DNA of 64,000 nucleotides from contig QAOA01005727.1 in NCBI GenBank assembly GCA_003255065.1, forward strand, positions 62,001 through 126,000, given 5' to 3'. The notes beneath the pieces are model-generated. The model saw nothing but the letters and a program-made list of their open reading frames with translations. It had not been told where the DNA came from and did no database searches. This document shows positions 23,561-36,165 of this stretch, in pieces (the stretch's first letter is position 1; each line of letters begins with the position of its first letter). This DNA comes from Cercis canadensis. Taxonomy: Eukaryota; Streptophyta; Magnoliopsida; Fabales; Fabaceae. The position numbers and the translations under genes were made by a program.

Positions 23561-23880
23561 TGTGGGTCTTGAATTTCTCCTTCAAATGATCAAATCTTCT
23601 TTTTCTCTCTCAAAACACATATAAATTTGCTAACCAAATAGCCCTTTTTGCTTTTCCGAGGAACGCCCCCAAAGCTCCTCTGCATTCTTGCTTCCCCTCT
23701 ACCAACCAAGAAGGGCAAACAAAGCCATAGGATGTGGTGATACACCTCTTTCTGCTCTCTCTTAAGCAAAAACGAAAAAGGAAAGGAGCATGAAAGCTGG
23801 AATTATAGAGTCTTTTCATCTCCACTCCCTCATTCTTATCATTCTCTGCAACACTTCACATCTCCATTCTTGTCGATTCT

Positions 23881-24892
23881 TGTAAGTGCTTTTGCTCACT
23901 TGTTTTTTAGTTCTTTGGTTGTTCTTTCCTCTTTTACGAAACTGTCACATATCAGTATCTAATTAGCAATGTCATTGACCCACATCCCAAAAACGTTGTT
24001 TTTATGTTTTGTGCTGTATCATTGTCCTGCTTTTATGTCAGCTCTGCTTTCCCTGTTTCAATTTTTGTTCTTTATATGCTTTTGAAACTTTCAAATTTGG
24101 GTGCTCTTGTTTCATTTTCATCATCCTCGGCAAGACAGTGAACATTCTGTGTGGAATCTGATCCTGGGTCCAGATTGATTTGCGTTGATGTTGTTGATTT
24201 CTTTTCTGGTTTGCTTTTGAGTAGACCAGTTTATACGCTTTGATGGTCCTTTTTCTGCCTAGAAAGAAAGTCAGAAAGGGTGGACCTTTTGAATGGCTAT
24301 GTTGATTGAGATCTCATCCTTGCTATCAAGGGCTGAACATAAATAAAGTATCCTAAAACCTTTTCTGGATGTTTAATTGTTCATCCCCTCCACTCTGTCC
24401 TCCTCTCTGTAAAGCGAAAAATCGGAGCTTGTAAAGAAATATTCCTCAAACAAAAGGATGAACCTGGCCTTTTCCATAACTCTCTCTCTCTTGTATATTA
24501 TATACTCTTTTTTTTCCTTTTCTTTTTATCTTTCCGTTTACGTTCCTGACTCAGAAGCTGTCTCCGTTTCCCCTGCAACTGGGTCTTTTATATTGCCGTT
24601 GAATACTTCTTGACACTAATTTATGTTTCTCGTATCCGAAAAAAAAAAAAGAACTACTACAAATAAAGTAATGTTTGATCTACGCCTCTTGTCATTTAAC
24701 AAAACACCCATTTTCGTTTTGTTGAAGACTTTCTCTATTAAATTTAAATTTTCTCAAATTTATTATAAAAAAAATCCCATCATAGATACGGATAATCTTC
24801 ATCTTCCTTCCTATTAAGCCAGCGCAAACTCTGTTTTCAAATGTCATTTTCTGATCGGCGATTGTTTTTTCTGATTTGGTTTAGTTTTCAGT
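23881..24892 (+). other. 5'UTR intron of the 5-phosphatase gene
   Basis: A donor GTAAGT follows 'cgattctt' at about 23880, and an acceptor TTTTCAG ends at 24892, 17 bases before the ATG. The exon before it (about 23560-23880) is pyrimidine-rich and has no long frame, as expected of a 5'UTR. The splice sites are inferred by eye. Confidence 0.55.
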
Positions 24893-24909
24893 GATCGGAA
24901 GGTGGAGCA

Positions 24910-27900
24910 ATGAGAACAGAGTCTAGGAAGATATCCAAGGTATGAATTTGAACTCTGAACTCGGTGCTTTCTACTTATCGCGATATCTCCTCTTTTCATT
25001 GATTCATCGTCTCGCTGATCAAGATCACGAAATGATCTTTCTTTTTCCTTTTCGGGTTGCAGTCTTCGTGGCCGAAATCAGTTGTAAAGAAGTGGCTGAA
25101 CATAAAGAGTGGAGCAGAAGAGTTTCATTCCGACTACTCTGTATTAGGTGAAGTTCGGTTCTTTCTCCATTCTTTGAGTTTCGGTTTTGATTTGTGTGTT
25201 GGATACGTTTCGTTTTCGTGTTTGGGGCTGAAAGAGGTTGTTGTGAATGTGGGACTCACAGGTAGGACGGAGAGAAGGAAGAGCTGCTCAGACCAAGACT
25301 GCTACGTCGTCGTTCCGGACGACTGCTCAGGTAATTTGCCGGCACTGTGACTGTAGTAAGTAAATACACTGTCATGCCGTCTGAGCCGTCAGATCTCGGG
25401 CCTGATTAATATGATTAGACATCGAACAAAAGTGGATGATTACCGGAAAATCGTCACGGGCCCCCCTTGCTCCTATTTGGTTCATTTGGGATGAAATGCC
25501 ACGTGGCTGGTTAATTCCCCGGGAATCAAATTAACCTGTCGATTCATTTGCAGCAGCTAACAGTGGCATACTTATTTTATTTTAAAAATTTATTTGGTTT
25601 TTGATTTTGTTGGTGAAATCTTGATTTTGGGCTTTTATTTTCAAAGAGGGGTGGTTGATGGAATCTACAAATGGAATGAAGCCTTCAATTCTTGAAGAGG
25701 AGGCACCAAAACCTGTCAATATCAACGATACTCTCAACCTTAGGTAAATATACCATCATATCCGAGTTGAATTAATGTTAGTATTTACCTAAAATTGTAT
25801 ACTGATAAGTTGTGTGTGTAGAGTCTTTGTTGACAATGTTAAAAAATGATGTATAGGATGTTCGTGGGGACATGGAATGTCGGAGGCAAGTCACCCAACG
25901 AAAGCTTGAACTTAAGGGATTGGCTCAAGTCTCCTTCGCCATCTGACATTTACGTTATTGGGTAATTTTTCTCTTTCTTCTTATCCTTCTATTCTAAGTT
26001 TCCAATTTAGACTACTTTTGTGTTTCTATAACCAATGCCTCTTTACTTGAAGAAACCAACTTTAATGTCAACGAGTACAAACTCTAACTTCATAATTACA
26101 CTGCCAGTTTTCACAACCTTAACATGATAATGGTTCGGGTTAATGACTCACCCCTGAGCTCAGCTCAGAAGCTAGTCAGATGGGTAACCTTTTTTCACCC
26201 CCAAACTTGCTTGCCGTTACTTGACCCACTTTTCTTTGCCTTTGAGGACTACTACTAGAGTCTAGACCCACTGAACTGAGACATGCACATAAACATTGAC
26301 ATAGTCGCATGGTGCAAGTTACGCTGTATTATGGCAAATAAGTTTGACTTCGCTGGATGGATCGCAGAGGACGCAACCCTAACATGATCCACAGCTCACT
26401 ATTAACATGTACTTACCCCTTTACGACTCCAAACTAGGACCTACCTTAATTCACTATTTTCTCCCCCATCTCATTAGGGTATTACCGTAATTTTGAAACA
26501 TTTATGGATTTTTTCAGCTGTCTAATTTTCTTTTTATGAACTGCACTTTATTAGGTTCCAAGAAATCGTCCCTCTAAATGCAGGGAACGTGCTTGGGCCA
26601 GAGGACAGTGGCCCAGCTGCCAAGTGGCTCGCTATTATTCGTCAAGCATTGAATAGCAACAAGTTAGACCACGAAATGTCACAGTATTACAGCGACGCCA
26701 CCACCATGCAGGGTGAAGAAGCTGACCAGCAAGGAAGCCTGAAGCCTAGGCTGAGTTTCTCGGATTATCTTTCTTTAGAGGACGAGTTTGACAGAGAAGT
26801 GTTTGATAAATTCTTCAACATAAACCCAAATGCAAGTTCGAGTGGTGAGAGCTCTCCAACCTCGCCTTTCACGAGTGGCCAGAAGCGATGCTATTGCCTA
26901 GCAGCAAGCAAGCAAATGGTGGGGATTTTCTTGTGCGTGTGGGTGCGTGCTGACCTCTATAAACACGTTAGTAATTTAAAGGTGTCGTACGTTGGCAGAG
27001 GCATTATGGGCTATCTTGGAAATAAGGTTTTGCTCTTTTCCTATGTAGAGCTCTGCAAGACTGCAATGAATATGTAATGGTATATGATTGCTTACATTTT
27101 TTTTTTGGTTTGATTACAGGGTTCGATATCGATTAGCATGACATTGCACCACACAACGTTCTGCTTCGTCTGTACCCACTTAGCCTCTGGAGAGAAAGAT
27201 GGTGATGAGGTGCGAAGAAACTTTGATGTCTCGGAAATATTGAAGAAAACCAAATTTTCTCACCCTCTTAAAGCTCCTGGTTATCCACTCCCTCCTGAAA
27301 CCATATTGGAACATGAGTAAGTCCTTTATTTAATTGATATGGTAAAGTCCTTTTCTTTCTAGCTCTTGCTTTTAATTTCTCATTAGCCTGTTAAATTTTG
27401 TTTTAATTTCCAGCAAGATTATTTGGCTTGGGGATTTGAATTATCGGCTTGCTGCTGGCTGTGCTGATACACATGAGCTACTAAAGAAGAATGATTGGCA
27501 GGCACTATTAGAGAAGGATCAGGTAGTGAAAAAAGCTTCCTTTTTGTATTTTTTATTTTTTGGTTTGGTTATTTCTTACGTAGCATGTTCTTCATAGTCT
27601 GGATCTTGTGCTAATGTTGGATAGGCTCTGTTTGGCAGCTAAGGATAGAGCAGAGAGCTGGTCGAGTATTTGAAGGGTGGAATGAAGGGAGAATATATTT
27701 TGCTCCTACTTACAAATACTTAGCCAATTCTGACCACTATGTTGTCCAAACCTCCAAGTCTAAGGAGAAACGACGCACTCCCGCTTGGTAAGATTTCAAG
27801 TTTACTTTAATAAATCTAATCTCTGTTGTTACCCTTACCCACAAAGGTTGGTTGGACTCTTTTAGGTAGATGATTAGTTCCGTTTCTTCTCTTTCTGCAT

Positions 27901-28901
27901 CATTCTATTTGTTTATGCTCTCTGCTGGCGTGTTGAGATGACTTTTATCCTATACCAGTTGAACCTCAACGATGCCAGTGGAAGACGTATAAATTAACTA
28001 AGCAGTGTCATAATTTTTTCATAGCTAGCTATGTCATTTCAGAACAAGAATCTTCATGGCCCTTGTGTCACTATTAAGAATGCCATGTTGCATTTGTTTA
28101 GTAATCAGTCGCTGATGCGTTTGAAAAGGGATTCACCTGTGATTGATCTTATGTTGTGCATTGTTTAATACTGAATTGGTCAACTAAGAGCGTGAGGATT
28201 AAACAATTATCATGTGAACGTGATAATTAGCTTTGATTTTATCATATAATCAGAGGTGGTTATGAGGGTACGAGAGGAACCATTGAATATTTTATACAGC
28301 ATATGGCATTGGTAGACCATCAACTTCAGAGTTAGAAGATTAAATATCCAAGCTCTCATCGTTTTCAATATAAACCACATGAAACCTCCATTATTATTTA
28401 TCAATAGCATAGATCTTTGCATTGCCCAATAGAATTAGCAAACCAACCTTGTTTTTAAATTTTCATACTAACATAAATAAAGCAAGTTGCTTATTAATTT
28501 ACTAATTAGCTGCTATCCTTTGGACATGACCCTTGCCCAACAGGAACACAGATTGGGATTATTGTTGTACTAATCATGTTTTCTTTGGACACCACAATAG
28601 GTGTGACCGGATTCTGTGGAAAGGGGAAGGTCTAAAGCAGATGTGTTATGTGCGAGGAGAGTCCAAATTCTCAGACCACAGGCCCGTGTATTCACTATTC
28701 TCTGTTGAAGTTGACTTGAGAATCAAGAAACTCACTCCCACAGGTGCCACCACGGCCAGGTCCTGCCCGTCTAAACCCGTCACAAACGGTGGCTTGTCAT
28801 CGTCTTGCGCCGCCAAAGTGCAAGCAGAGGAGCTCTTGTTACTAAGAAGGGCACACAGTTGCATAGACACCGCACCCAGGTTGATGAGAATGAGACATTA
28901 G
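24910..28901 (+). CDS. Type I inositol polyphosphate 5-phosphatase
   Basis: The ten coding exons are 24910-24939, 25063-25147, 25262-25330, 25647-25743, 25857-25961, 26555-27026, 27120-27316, 27414-27522, 27639-27787 and 28601-28901. They total 1614 bases, or 537 residues. The protein should remove the 5-phosphate from inositol phosphates or phosphoinositides, damping IP3/Ca2+ and PI(4,5)P2 signalling. Family motifs in order are: FVGTWNVGG (about residues 96-104), [23 protein letters not shown] (about 285), WLGDLNYR with catalytic D/N (about 356), [11 protein letters not shown] (about 405), AWCDRILW (437-444) and SDHRPVYS (462-469). No WD40 or other accessory domain is present, so it is a type I plant enzyme (CVP2/IP5P group). 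The N-terminal KSVVKKWLN segment is usual for the group. A 5'UTR exon (about 23560-23880) precedes a roughly 1 kb intron ending at 24892. Which paralogue it is cannot be decided here. Confidence 0.9.
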
Positions 28902-29780
28902 GCGGTGACCGCTTTCAGAAAAAAGGTAGAGACACAAGCGCCAAGTAGCCGAAGCTCGCGGTGTGCCCTGACACAACTGAAGGTTAGGGACGGCGTGCGG
29001 GGTGGGGGTTTCGATGCCTAATAATGCTCATTATGTTATCTATTCGGCCAAGGTTCAGTTCAGGGAATCCGTGATCCTCACTTTTATTGGAACAGAGGAT
29101 TAATAGAGTAAAAAACTCACATGCGAGCCTTGGCGTGCATTCTTATGGCCATGGCACGGCTCAAGTTTTGACTTGTGGGTGTTGGGTTTTGTTAATGTAC
29201 ACAGAATCGAGGAAACAATGATTGGAAGGGGTTGGTTGATGGCGGTGAAGCTGACTAAAGAGGAGTAATTCAGAAGCTAAGACAGACAAGAATTTGAGAA
29301 ATGTTTGGGCATTTCTTGCCATGCGTGTTCCATTTTTTTTTGGGTATTATTTAAAGCTAGGCTTTTGATAAATTTAGATTATAGGCATCATGTGAAGGAA
29401 ATGGTTTCTCTTATCAGATTGGGGAACAGATGAAGTCACAGAGACTGATCGCAGTAGAATTGTAAATGAAAGGGTGGACGGCCTTTCATCTGTTTTGTTA
29501 TCATTATTCAATCCAGAATAGAATTATATTCCAACTCATTGCAACGCATTGAATTTTATCTACCACTAGTAACAATGACAAATTTTCGATACAATGAACG
29601 GCATAAACAAAACTTTTTCAGAAAGATTAGTAAAAGGCAGAAAATAATCTATTTGGAATGAAAGGCATACAGACAACGAATCATTGTCCCTAATGATTTG
29701 TAAAATTAAAACTAAATCTCAAGTCAAACAATACCTCATTAGTAAAGAATAAAGATTTAAACTTTTCACTTACACTTGAA
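28902..29780. other. 3' flank of the 5-phosphatase gene
   Basis: GC-moderate 3'UTR-like DNA continues to about 29300 and then grades into AT-rich DNA. No gene is seen. Confidence 0.45.
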
Positions 29781-29789
29781 CTAGAATTA

Positions 29790-30340
29790 GTAAAAGGGCC
29801 AAGTCTCTTTTAGCCCGCAAAAAAGGAGGGTTGGGCTATAAAATTGTTAGCCCGAATAAAATTGGGCTAGTTTGGCTCAGCCTAAATTGGTCCACGACTC
29901 ATTCGGGTTTAGGCTGGGTTGACTTTTTTTTTAAACACTACACCACCAAATCATATTAATAAGTGTTATTTAGAATTATACACTATTATTATTTGTTCAA
30001 TTACTTATGCGTTTTATTTTAAATTTTCACATAGATGTATTTTTTTTTTATAGATATTTCATTCTTTATTATAATTTTATTTATTACTTTGTGCATGTAT
30101 TTGTTTTGTTCAATTAGATTTATTAGTAAGTTAGCTTAAAATAGCCCAAATAACTAAAAAAAAAAATTTAAAATCCTTGTTAATTTTTAATATTATTACA
30201 AATAAAAATAATTTAAAAAATTGAAAAAAAAAGGGCTAGTCCATTTTGGCTCGCAGCCTAATAAGGGCTAGGCTGGGTTGATATTATGCCGGCCCAAATG
30301 AAAACAAACTAAGCTGGGTTGTTTTGCAACTCTAACTTCA
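29790..30340. repeat. Degenerate MITE with GGGCTA/TAGCCC inverted arms
   Basis: The left part (29790-29930) and right part (30220-30340) carry the words TTGGGCTA, GGCTGGGTTGA and GGCCCAAATGA in repeated and inverted arrangement around an AT-rich centre. The right end GGGTTGTTTTGCAACTCT resembles ends of hAT-derived MITEs. No clear target duplication was found. Confidence 0.4.
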
Positions 30341-30853
30341 ACCAAACAAATTAGTTAAAAGGAACTTGCTTAAAACGTATTTTTCTTCAAAATTTTATGG
30401 TTTATTCTATTAAGTATTTAAACTAAAGAATAATTGTTTTATATTTTTATTGAATTAATTTATACAATTTTATTCTTTAATATCAATTACAAATTTTAGA
30501 GATGTAAGAGTAATTATAATTTTGAGAGTTCTTTTCTCTGAAAAAAAATCAAAAATATTAAAAATATCTAAAATATTCGATGAATTATTTATTGTAAAAA
30601 TGTAGTTTTAAAAATAATTTACTTAAAAAAAGTACTTTTAAAATTATTTGTTATTTTAGAGTATTTTTTAATAAAATATTATAGAGCAAAACAATAAATT
30701 AAGTGTCGCTACTTAAAAGATAACGTTTTTGTTTGGAGTTCCACTTAAAACTCCAAAAAACAAACGGAAATAGAGTAGAGAAGAGATACAAGAGTGCGCG
30801 AGAATGAGATAGTCGTGCAGAAAAAGAGAAGAATGTAAAGAGAAGGGAGAGTG

Positions 30854-31704
30854 CTTGAGAGCAATGTTTTAAAAATTGAACCGGTAAATGAACCGTTTTA
30901 GTAAAAAATACTAGTCGGACCGGTTGGATCAGTTAGAACACTCGGTCGAACTGGTTGAATCGAAACTTTTTATAAACTTAAAGATTAACAAAAAAAAATA
31001 AAACATAAAAATTAAATCATAAATCATTAAACTTAACTCATAAGTGAAAGTTTTAAATTTAAAGATTCAAATAAATAAAAGTCAAAAGATATAAAAACCT
31101 AATCAATATACATCTAATTTAAAATGGTGATTTATAATAAAATTAGATTGTTTCAATAGCTAATATTTCTTACAAGTTCACATACTTTTAACATAATCAA
31201 GTTCACAATTTTTAAAATAAAAAAGTTAGATAATTAAAACATATAAAACATGTGTACAGTGTGATTATGTGTTATAATTTTTACATATTTAAAAATTTTA
31301 ATATTAAATAAATCTATTAAATAGTTAATAAAGAATTTTTTTGTAATAATAAATACAAGTCTTGAGTTGTCACAATGATTTGGATGGGAAAAAAATTAAT
31401 TTCTTAAATAGTTTATTAATAAATATATTTATATGTAACATTATACCTAATAGTTAATATGTCCTAGTAGCAAAGATTGCCACATTTGAGGCAAAAGGGA
31501 GGGGATCAAATCCCCTCATGAGCAATTTTGCAAGCCGTTCAACTTTTCAAAACCGGACCGGTTCACACCGGTTCGAGCGGTTCTTTCTGGTTTTATGCGG
31601 TTTAACCGCTACAGCGGTTTAGGGGTATGAATCGGACCGATTTTCTAAACGAGCACCAGTAGGACCGCCCGGTCCGGTCCGATTTTTAAAACACTGCTTG
31701 AGAG
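30854..31704. mobile_element. Non-autonomous hAT element with 8 bp TSD
   Basis: The element occupies 30862-31696 (835 bp). Its left end CAATGTTTTAAAAATTGAAC and the reverse complement of its right end, CAGTGTTTTAAAAATCGGAC, form terminal inverted repeats that continue into ACCGG-rich subterminal DNA. It is flanked by a perfect 8 bp direct repeat CTTGAGAG (30854-30861 and 31697-31704), the duplication length made by hAT transposases. The interior is AT-rich and non-coding, with ACCGGTTC-type palindromic words near both ends, so it depends on a hAT transposase from elsewhere. Confidence 0.85.
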
Positions 31705-31737
31705 AGAGGATGCCATTGCATTTTTCGGAGTCACGCN

Positions 31738-31875
31738 TATGTCATACCACACTGACGTGGCAATCATACGTAATTTTTATATTTTATTGTATATGAATAT
31801 AATTTATTTTATTTTCTCAAATAAATTTAAAAACAGTTAATTTATACACGTGTTATTTTTATATTAGCTAATCTC
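31738..31875. mobile_element. MITE, left part, split by the MULE
   Basis: From TATGTCATACCACACTGACG to GCTAATCTC this aligns with the uninterrupted MITE near 19.1 kb. The element's outer left end is missing at the N (31737). Its right part resumes at 40550, after the large insertion. Confidence 0.7.
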
Positions 31876-31959
31876 GAAAAAATAACGAAAATAATGCTAT
31901 TTTAATAATTAATTACTTAATTAGGTTAGTTTATAAACTATTTACGAAATTGGGTCAGT

Positions 31960-32290
31960 TTTTACGTCTAATAAATGTCAATTTGTTTTAGTAATAAAAC
32001 GTCAAATTAATTGGGCGTTTTAAACAATAAACGCGGAAACAAAAAAACGTTTTATGTAAAAAAAAAATGCCAAATTGAATAAGGAGAAAAACGCGGAATG
32101 GTTTAATGGTAACCTGATAGTTCCTCGGGTAAAGCAAAAACGCCAATTTGATTCGGCGTTCATTAATTAAAAACGCATAATCATTTTGACATTTTATATT
32201 AAATTAGCTTTTTTGCTTCAGAACAATAAGAAACGCGGGTTTACTTCTGAAAAACGTCAAATTGTTTCTAGTAAACGCCAACACTGTAGC
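31960..32290. repeat. Left subterminal repeat cluster of the MULE
   Basis: Repeated words of the type AAACGCC/GGCGTTT, AAACGCGGA and CAAATTGATT occur in both orientations just inside the left terminal repeat. The matching cluster lies at the right end (40160-40460). Such clusters may serve as transposase binding sites (inference). Confidence 0.7.
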
Positions 32291-32327
32291 ACATTGTAAA
32301 ACTACGTTTTTAAGAACGAATGTCTTC

Positions 32328-32335
32328 TATAAATA
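32328..32335 (+). promoter_or_regulatory. TATA box of the MULE transposase
   Basis: TATAAATA lies about 300 bases before the transposase ATG. A 5'UTR intron (32478-32621, GTACAT...TTTTAG) follows. The promoter overlaps the inner edge of the subterminal repeats, as is common for MULEs. Confidence 0.55.
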
Positions 32336-32628
32336 CATGAACCTCACGTCCTCTAAATGCATAAGTTGAAATCTGAAAATTTTGAGAGAGAATTGAGTCT
32401 AACTAAGTGTGTTGAAGTGGTGGAAGTATACAAGTTTGTGATAGCCAGTGCAAGTTATAATTGTGAAAGCAATTCAGGTACATTTATAGTTTTATTTTAA
32501 TTTAATATATTTTGATTTATATAATTTTTATTAGTATTTAGTCTAAGTTTGATGTTAAATTTTATTAGGACTTAAATTTTAATTGAGAAATTTTTAATGA
32601 TATATATTATTGATATTTTAGGAGGAAG

Positions 32629-35427
32629 ATGTTTTTATTAGTTTATTACAATGGTCAAATATATGATGGTTCTCAAAGTGTGATGTATAATAGTGCTAGA
32701 CACATTGGTTTAAATTTGAAGAACAGATGTGAATTACAACAGTTACAATTTTATGTTCATCAAAAATTAGGTCTTCTAGAAAATTCAGTTGTTGACAAAA
32801 TTATTTATCGAGTTCTTATATCTGTTAATCTATTATTTTATAATGTATTTGAGCTGAGCTCTGATGAAGATGTGGAGTCAATATTTGAGAATCATAGTCA
32901 ACTTAAATCTCTTGGTGCCATTGAGATTTATGTTGAGGCAAAAATTATTGAAGATGAAGTTGGTGGAGATGATGATGATGAAGAAGGTGATGAAAAAGAT
33001 GGTGATAAACAAGATGATGATGAACAAGATGGTGATGAACAAGGTGTTGATGCAAGTGTTGCTTGTTCAATCCCTATTTCTTATCCTCCATATAGTCAAG
33101 AAGGGATAAAAGCAGAACTTTGTTATCAACCAGAACTTGGTTCATATGGGTTTCAGCATAATTTGACTAGTTCTAGCCAAGCTCGTATCCCTGAAAGAGT
33201 CCATGTGAATGAATGTAACAATTCGTTGTTTGGTTCAAACGTTCATACAAGGCTGGTTGAAGAATATGAAGTTGGAGGTAGTGAATGTATAAATGAGCAG
33301 CCGAATATAAATAGGGGTAACTCTCCTATTGATCCTTTATTGGACACAAGTGATAATGAAGAAGCAGAGTACGTGCCAAGTGAGGAAGAATTAGGCGAAG
33401 ATGAAGAATATCAGCAGGTGTTAGATTTGAACGTGTCACCGCTTGGGGAGGAACTCCATCAGGTGACACCAATTCAGACAGTCATTCCTCCACACTATTC
33501 GTATGTGAACTTCGAGGCATTGCAATAGACTGATGTTTTTGAAGGAGTTGTCGGACACAGTAGGTGGCAAAGAGGCGAGAAACTTCAAATAAGTCAACAG
33601 TTCACCAACAAAGAGGATCTTTAATCAACTGTTAAGCAATACTCCATTTACACACATCATAATTTTAAGGTGAAGGAGTCAAAACCACATAAATTAATTT
33701 TGGAGTGTTAGGATTATGGTGCTAGATGCAATTGGAGACTAAGGGCTTGCTTAAGAAGTAAGAAAAATTTGTGGGAGATCAGAAAATACAATGACCCACA
33801 CAATTGCAGAAATGCCACTTTAACACAAGATCACAAACAGTTGGATGTTAAGGTGGTCGTGACAATGATTATTAGCATGATTGAGGAGAAGACAGATGTG
33901 CCAATAAAGCTTGGCTTGCGAAGCAAAGAGCTATTGCTCATATATATGATGACTGAGAGGAGAGTTACAATAAATTACCGAAATGGATGCCCACATTGCG
34001 AAAAGATGTTCATGGAACTGTGGTGGAATGGTGTCTAGATGATCGATGGATAGGAATGCCAACGAATGATCCGACAGTGAGGAGATTCCGACGTGTTTTT
34101 TGGGCTTTCAAACCGTGTATTGATGCATTCCGTTGGTGTAAGCTGGTGATCCAAATTGATGGAACTTTCTTGTATGAGAAGTATAAGCAGACTTTGCTAA
34201 TCGGCACTACACAGGATGGATCTCGTTCTCCATTGCCTATAGTTTATGCCGTTGTGAAAGGTGAAACCAAAGAAGTCCGGTCATGATTTTTGAAGCATAT
34301 GAGACAACATGTGACAAAGGACATACAAAATTTAGCACTCATTTCAGACCAGCATGTGAGCATATTATCATCTATTGAAGATTTAAATGTTGGGTGGTGT
34401 GTACCATTAGCTCATAATTTTTTTTGTTTGCGCCACGTTGTGAGCAATTGAAACACAAACTTCAAAGATGTGTCTGTAAAGCACAAAATTTACAGAGCCG
34501 GTAAGAATATTAGACAAATACATATAATATATTATCTGTCTGTCGTACATTTTGATGTCTTCGAGTACATTCATTTATTTTTAATGGTAATTAACAGGTG
34601 TCCAATTTGAGTCTATCAAATTTGAAGAGCTAATGAAAGATATACATGATGAATATAAGAAAGAAGATGTCTAGCAATATATCAATGATATTGATAAGAC
34701 GAAGTGGACACAACATGACGATGTCCACGGCAGACGATATGGCCTAATGACCACTAATTTAGCTGAATGTGTAAACGGAACGTTGAAAGGTGCTCGTAAC
34801 ATGCCTATTATTGTCCTAGTCAGAGCCATACATTACAGAACAAATCGTATTTTCATGGAGAGAAGAGAAAGAGCAAGGGCAAAGCTAGCTAGTAGAAAAA
34901 CAAGGACTGAAGATGCCGAGAAGATAATGACCTGTAATAGCCGTTACGCATCATCACATCGTCCAATACTATTTAATAGGGACAATAGATCGTTTGAAGT
35001 GGAGGATATTTTTGATTGTATAGGACATATTAGCGGACGATCATTCACTTTGAATTTATAGGATCAAAAGTGCAGTTGTGGTCAGTTTCAAGCCCTTTAC
35101 ATTCCGTGCACGCACGCTATATCTACGTGTGCAAATATTGCAATCGATGCATGGAAGTATGTTAGTTCAGTGTACCCCACTAATAACATTGTTAATGCAT
35201 ATAGTGGCTTGTTTAACCCTATTGGTGGGGAAGAGGGTTGGCCAATTATCAGCGAAATTAAGATAATCCCAAATCGTGTATTGTTAAGGGAAAATGGACG
35301 TCCAACTTCTATGCGAATTAGAACCGAGATGGATTGGGGAGAATCTGCATCTGGCGTCATAAGATGTAGTATTTGTCGCATAGAAGGCCACAATAGGAGG
35401 CGATGTCCGAACAGAAGGGAAGACTAA
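32629..35427 (+). pseudogene. MuDR/FAR1-type MULE transposase, decayed
   Basis: The relic starts with an intact 299-residue frame (32629-33528). It has a PB1-like N-terminal segment (VYYNGQIYDG...), a long Asp/Glu-rich linker and DLNVSPLGEEL. In the same frame, past stops at 33526 and two more before 33769, comes the MuDR DNA-binding region (FTNKEDL... YGARCNWRLRA... RKYNDPHNC). A frameshift near 33985 leads to the DDE core: first Asp in QIDGTFLY (about 34160), second in LISDQHVS (about 34345), and Glu in TTNLAECVN (about 34755). An intron lies at about 34502-34597. After a further frameshift near 35060 come a SWIM finger (CSCGQFQ... PCTH) and a CCHC knuckle (CSICRIEGHNRRRC). The enzyme would cut and join element ends in the nucleus. 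The multiple stops mean this copy is dead. Confidence 0.88.
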
Positions 35428-35639
35428 CCATGACACTGGCCTGTATTAAAATAAATCTTGTGTTTGTATCCATGCCATAGACATGTATAAGATTAGGAAT
35501 TCATATTGAAATGTAGCATTTGTATAATGAATATAGTATCGTTCATTTTAAATAACTATTATGACTAAGTTTTATTTTCCATAATGAATTTTAACAAGAC
35601 ATTGAAATGATATTATAATATACGCCAGGAGATATTTTT

Positions 35640-36041
35640 AGAGTGTGTGGGCGTCGATGGATGTTAGATGATGATTTTTTGTATCCACTGGACCCAATGT
35701 TACATGACTCCCCCAAGGTACATAGTATCATGTTGATTGAATGACATCGTAGAGAAGTCGAATGTACTAATCTGCGGAATTTGTGTACGATTCAAAACAT
35801 TCGTGTTCCACGGTGTTTGGCCATACACATGCGAAGACAAAGTCTTTTAGAATTACGATATGCGCTGTATCGCATAAGAAAAGAAAATAACCGTATACGA
35901 ATAAAGTTACATCGACGTGATTGTGAATGCAGTGCCAATATGGCAATGAGGGAGGGTGACTTGGCAGGTGCTGCTATGTGGACTCGCATATGCCGTGAAC
36001 CGGAGTGTTTATCGGATATTGACATGTCCGATGAAGAATAA
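35640..36041 (+). pseudogene. Unknown MULE accessory ORF A, interrupted
   Basis: A frame from about 35640 encodes RRWMLDDDFLYPLDPMLHDS, then one stop (TGA at 35742-35744), and continues open to 36041 with RNIRVPRCLAIHMRRQ-like text. It is rich in Arg and ends acidic (SDIDMSDEE). I do not recognise the family. It lies inside the MULE, on the transposase strand, between the transposase and ORF B, so it may be an element-encoded accessory protein or a captured host fragment. The single stop could be recent decay. Confidence 0.4.
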
Positions 36042-36165
36042 TTGATCTAAACCCTAAATATGTAATTTGATTATATTTAATGGTTTCAATATTTTTACTT
36101 GTTAACGAAGTTTGTTATATATTATATTGATGTTTTATTTTTGTCAACTCACAGGGTGACATAGT

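Noticed and set aside
32864..33109. Met/Lys-rich frame overlapping the transposase linker
   Set aside because: It is an out-of-frame reading of the GAT/GAA-rich acidic linker, which explains the K/M repeats.
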